A stretch of 64,000 nt of DNA, from the NCBI GenBank assembly GCA_017941035.1, contig JAGAXG010000002.1, positions 24,098 to 88,097 of the forward strand, given 5' to 3'. The translations under genes were made by a program, and so were the position numbers. The first letter of the stretch is position 1. Every line of letters starts with the position of its first letter. Under the pieces are notes generated by a model, which did not search any database, was not told the origin of the DNA, and saw only the letters and a program-made list of their open reading frames with translations. This document shows positions 62,501-64,000 of this stretch, one piece after another. Source of the stretch: a bacterium. Lineage in GTDB: Bacteria; Cyanobacteriota; Vampirovibrionia; Gastranaerophilales; Gastranaerophilaceae.

Positions 62501-63082
62501 TCAGTTGTAACAAATAATCATCTGAAGTGTGTTTTTACATTTGTTATGTTGCTTCGTATCAATATCTGCAGCAAAACCAAGAGGTTTACCATTATTCTGA
62601 ACTCCACCAATCCAAGGCATTGGCGTAAATGACGATTTTTGTTCTTGAAATTTTCTAGAGTCATCAAGTCTTGTTATTAATTTACCTTCCTTCATTCTTT
62701 GCACAACTTTTTCCGCAACTATGTCTTTTTGTTGTTGTTCTGAAAGTTTATTAAAATTCGGATATTCTCTACGGATTTCGTTATATATCTGCTGACCTTG
62801 CTGATTATTCCACATGTCCATGTTGGCTTCACGAGAGTCTTGTCCTTGCCACGACCCTTTTTGCTCATGTAAATAACTGATTCCCTTTGTTCTTAATGTT
62901 CCATATTTTTGGTTCAATAAACTTTGCATATATGCATGACGAAAGGCATCCGCTTCATTATTCCAAGCAACATTATTTTGACCAATACCAAATCCATATT
63001 TTTTTTGATATTTTAGAGTATCATTTAACATTTCACGAGTAAAATCATTTTTATCTTTAGTATAATCAAATTTTTTAGTCAT
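62501..63082 (-). CDS. soluble protein with AFRHAY...HE motif
   Basis: The 193-residue protein contains NNEADAFRHAYMQSLLNQKY, ISYLHEQKGSWQGQDSREAN and MDMWNNQQGQQIY. The spacing H-A-Y, H-E, SREANMDMWNN recalls a conserved domain at the C-terminus of some secreted toxins and wall proteins, which I cannot name with certainty. It has no signal peptide. Shine-Dalgarno aaaggaaag. It converges on the adhesin gene, 5 bp from its stop. Confidence 0.65.
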   Translation of the reverse strand: MTKKFDYTKDKNDFTREMLNDTLKYQKKYGFGIGQNNVAWNNEADAFRHAYMQSLLNQKYGTLRTKGISYLHEQKGSWQGQDSREANMDMWNNQQGQQIYNEIRREYPNFNKLSEQQQKDIVAEKVVQRMKEGKLITRLDDSRKFQEQKSSFTPMPWIGGVQNNGKPLGFAADIDTKQHNKCKNTLQMIICYN

Positions 63083-63123
63083 TTTTCTTTCCTTTCATTT
63101 TTGTTTGTTTTAGTATCAAATGT

Positions 63124-63480
63124 ATGAATATTACAAAATATATATTTGGGAATATTTTATCTTTGCTAGGAAATTTAGGTCTTTTAATTGCATTATGTGC
63201 ATTTTATATATTTGCTATTAGTGCGAATTATAATTATATTGTTGGACTGATTGCTTATTTAGCAAGTTTTTGCTATGGTAAATATATCTATATAATTCCT
63301 ATTATTGTAATATTGTTGTTAATTGAAGTATTGATACACAAAATCACACACAACAAATTCCTCTTAAATATCCCATTTAAAAATGAAAATATTAGATGCA
63401 CATACAATATTTTGTTTTGGTTAGGTATTATTTGTTTGATTTTATACATAATAGATTATATTTGGTTTATAACAAGATAA
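63124..63480 (+). CDS. small integral membrane protein
   Basis: The 118-residue protein has three hydrophobic segments (near residues 8-33, 37-70 and 94-115), with a lysine/asparagine-rich loop between the second and third. It is divergent from the 193-residue protein. No Shine-Dalgarno; TAGTAT (63111-63116) ends 7 nt before the ATG. A role as membrane partner or immunity protein for its neighbour is conceivable but unsupported by motif. Confidence 0.6.
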   Translation: MNITKYIFGNILSLLGNLGLLIALCAFYIFAISANYNYIVGLIAYLASFCYGKYIYIIPIIVILLLIEVLIHKITHNKFLLNIPFKNENIRCTYNILFWLGIICLILYIIDYIWFITR

Positions 63481-63507
63481 ACCATAGAGAACTTCAATGT
63501 TAAGTAA

Positions 63508-63527
63508 GTAATTATCTAAATAATTAC
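63508..63527. repeat. palindrome between convergent genes
   Basis: GTAATTAT ctaa ATAATTAC is a perfect 8-bp inverted repeat. It lies in the gap between convergent genes at 63480 and 63589. It may be a weak terminator or binding site. Confidence 0.35.
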
Positions 63528-63588
63528 AAGTTTTAGGTTATATTTATTTTTTTTTGCTAATTATATTTCGTGTTTAAACTTTACATCG

Positions 63589-63999
63589 CTATTTCCCTCC
63601 TATATTTCGGCTTGTGTTCATCTTGCTATTTATATTATTCATATATTCAACTTCGACATCTAAAAATTTTTGTTGAAGTTTTTCGGTTTCTTCAATTGCG
63701 TAGGATGCTATATCAACTATTTCTTTTAATCTTTTTATCTTTTCTCCAAAATGAATTTCTATTGAATCTTTACCTTGTTTTGTAACCCATTCACAAGTAA
63801 CTTTTTTTAATTCTGAATCTAACATTTCAGGCAAAATTGAATTTAACATAATCGCTCTGACATAATCAGGCAAGGGTAACCTTAATGATTTTGCTTTCTT
63901 TTCTAACGGCTTTTTCAAATCGTTTGGGATTCGCATGCTAAATTGTTCGGTATTTGAATTCATATTACTTTTTATAAAATTAACTATTTTTTTATACAT
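63589..63999 (-). CDS. ribbon-helix-helix mobilisation-type protein
   Basis: The 136-residue protein has a short RHH-like region (EQFSMRIPNDLKKPLEKKAK, then LRLPLPDYVRAIMLNSILPE) and a coiled-coil C-terminus (ASYAIEETEKLQQKFLDVEV). This layout is seen in plasmid relaxosome accessory proteins and RHH repressors. The start lies at the window edge and may be further upstream; ATG 63961 is an alternative. Confidence 0.6.
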   Translation of the reverse strand: MYKKIVNFIKSNMNSNTEQFSMRIPNDLKKPLEKKAKSLRLPLPDYVRAIMLNSILPEMLDSELKKVTCEWVTKQGKDSIEIHFGEKIKRLKEIVDIASYAIEETEKLQQKFLDVEVEYMNNINSKMNTSRNIGGK

Positions 64000-64000
64000 A

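Overview
This is AT-rich bacterial DNA (roughly 70% A+T outside the giant adhesin gene). Several features point to a fermentative, didermal bacterium, most likely of the Melainabacteria/Gastranaerophilales (non-photosynthetic relatives of cyanobacteria): a two-part [FeFe]-hydrogenase cluster, HEAT- and TPR-repeat proteins, an autotransporter that needs an outer membrane, prepilin remnants, and several large proteins I cannot assign to any family. The lineage is inferred from gene content only; there is no rRNA in the window.

Region 1 (1-28.2 kb) looks like chromosomal backbone. It holds ubiE, a DUF4127 protein, an AbrB-type mini-regulator, a peptide ABC ATPase, metG, a HEAT-repeat protein, two divergent histidine kinases with a double-receiver response regulator, ruvC, mtnA, an 819-residue membrane protein, the hydrogenase cluster (16.2-21.2 kb, all on the minus strand), a lytic transglycosylase, an isocitrate dehydrogenase, a TPR protein, a Bax-inhibitor-type membrane protein and tRNA-Asn. 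A decayed patch at 23.7-24.7 kb holds prepilin and phage-like gene fragments. In the hydrogenase cluster, a sensory-type H-cluster protein with a PAS domain, a PP2C/SpoIIE phosphatase and two thioredoxin-like [2Fe-2S] proteins are followed by a terminator and then a separately initiated group-B-like [FeFe] hydrogenase. This suggests a redox or H2 sensing circuit next to an enzyme.

Region 2 (28.25-46.5 kb) is accessory DNA. A large serine recombinase whose reading frame runs into tRNA-Asn is followed by a replication module (primase-polymerase, helicase-type ATPase, small partners). Next comes a defence-like block: a PD-(D/E)XK nuclease, an XRE controller with C-box-like operators, and McrC/McrB with an unusual duplicated domain. 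After that lie a minimal tyrosine recombinase, a 721-residue protein with a nuclease motif, an adenine-methylase-like protein without an obvious catalytic motif IV, and a HEPN-like protein. The block ends in repeats and gene debris. I could not locate the far attachment site.

Region 3 (46.7-64 kb) is dominated by one 15.7-kb gene for a 5,242-residue autotransporter adhesin. Its passenger begins with three near-duplicate modules rich in GGAI...FxGN repeats, which recall chlamydial polymorphic membrane proteins. Small accessory genes follow.

Across the window, many genes with no Shine-Dalgarno sequence have a -10 box ending 6-7 nt before the start codon, so leaderless transcription seems common here. 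Other genes have good Shine-Dalgarno sites.
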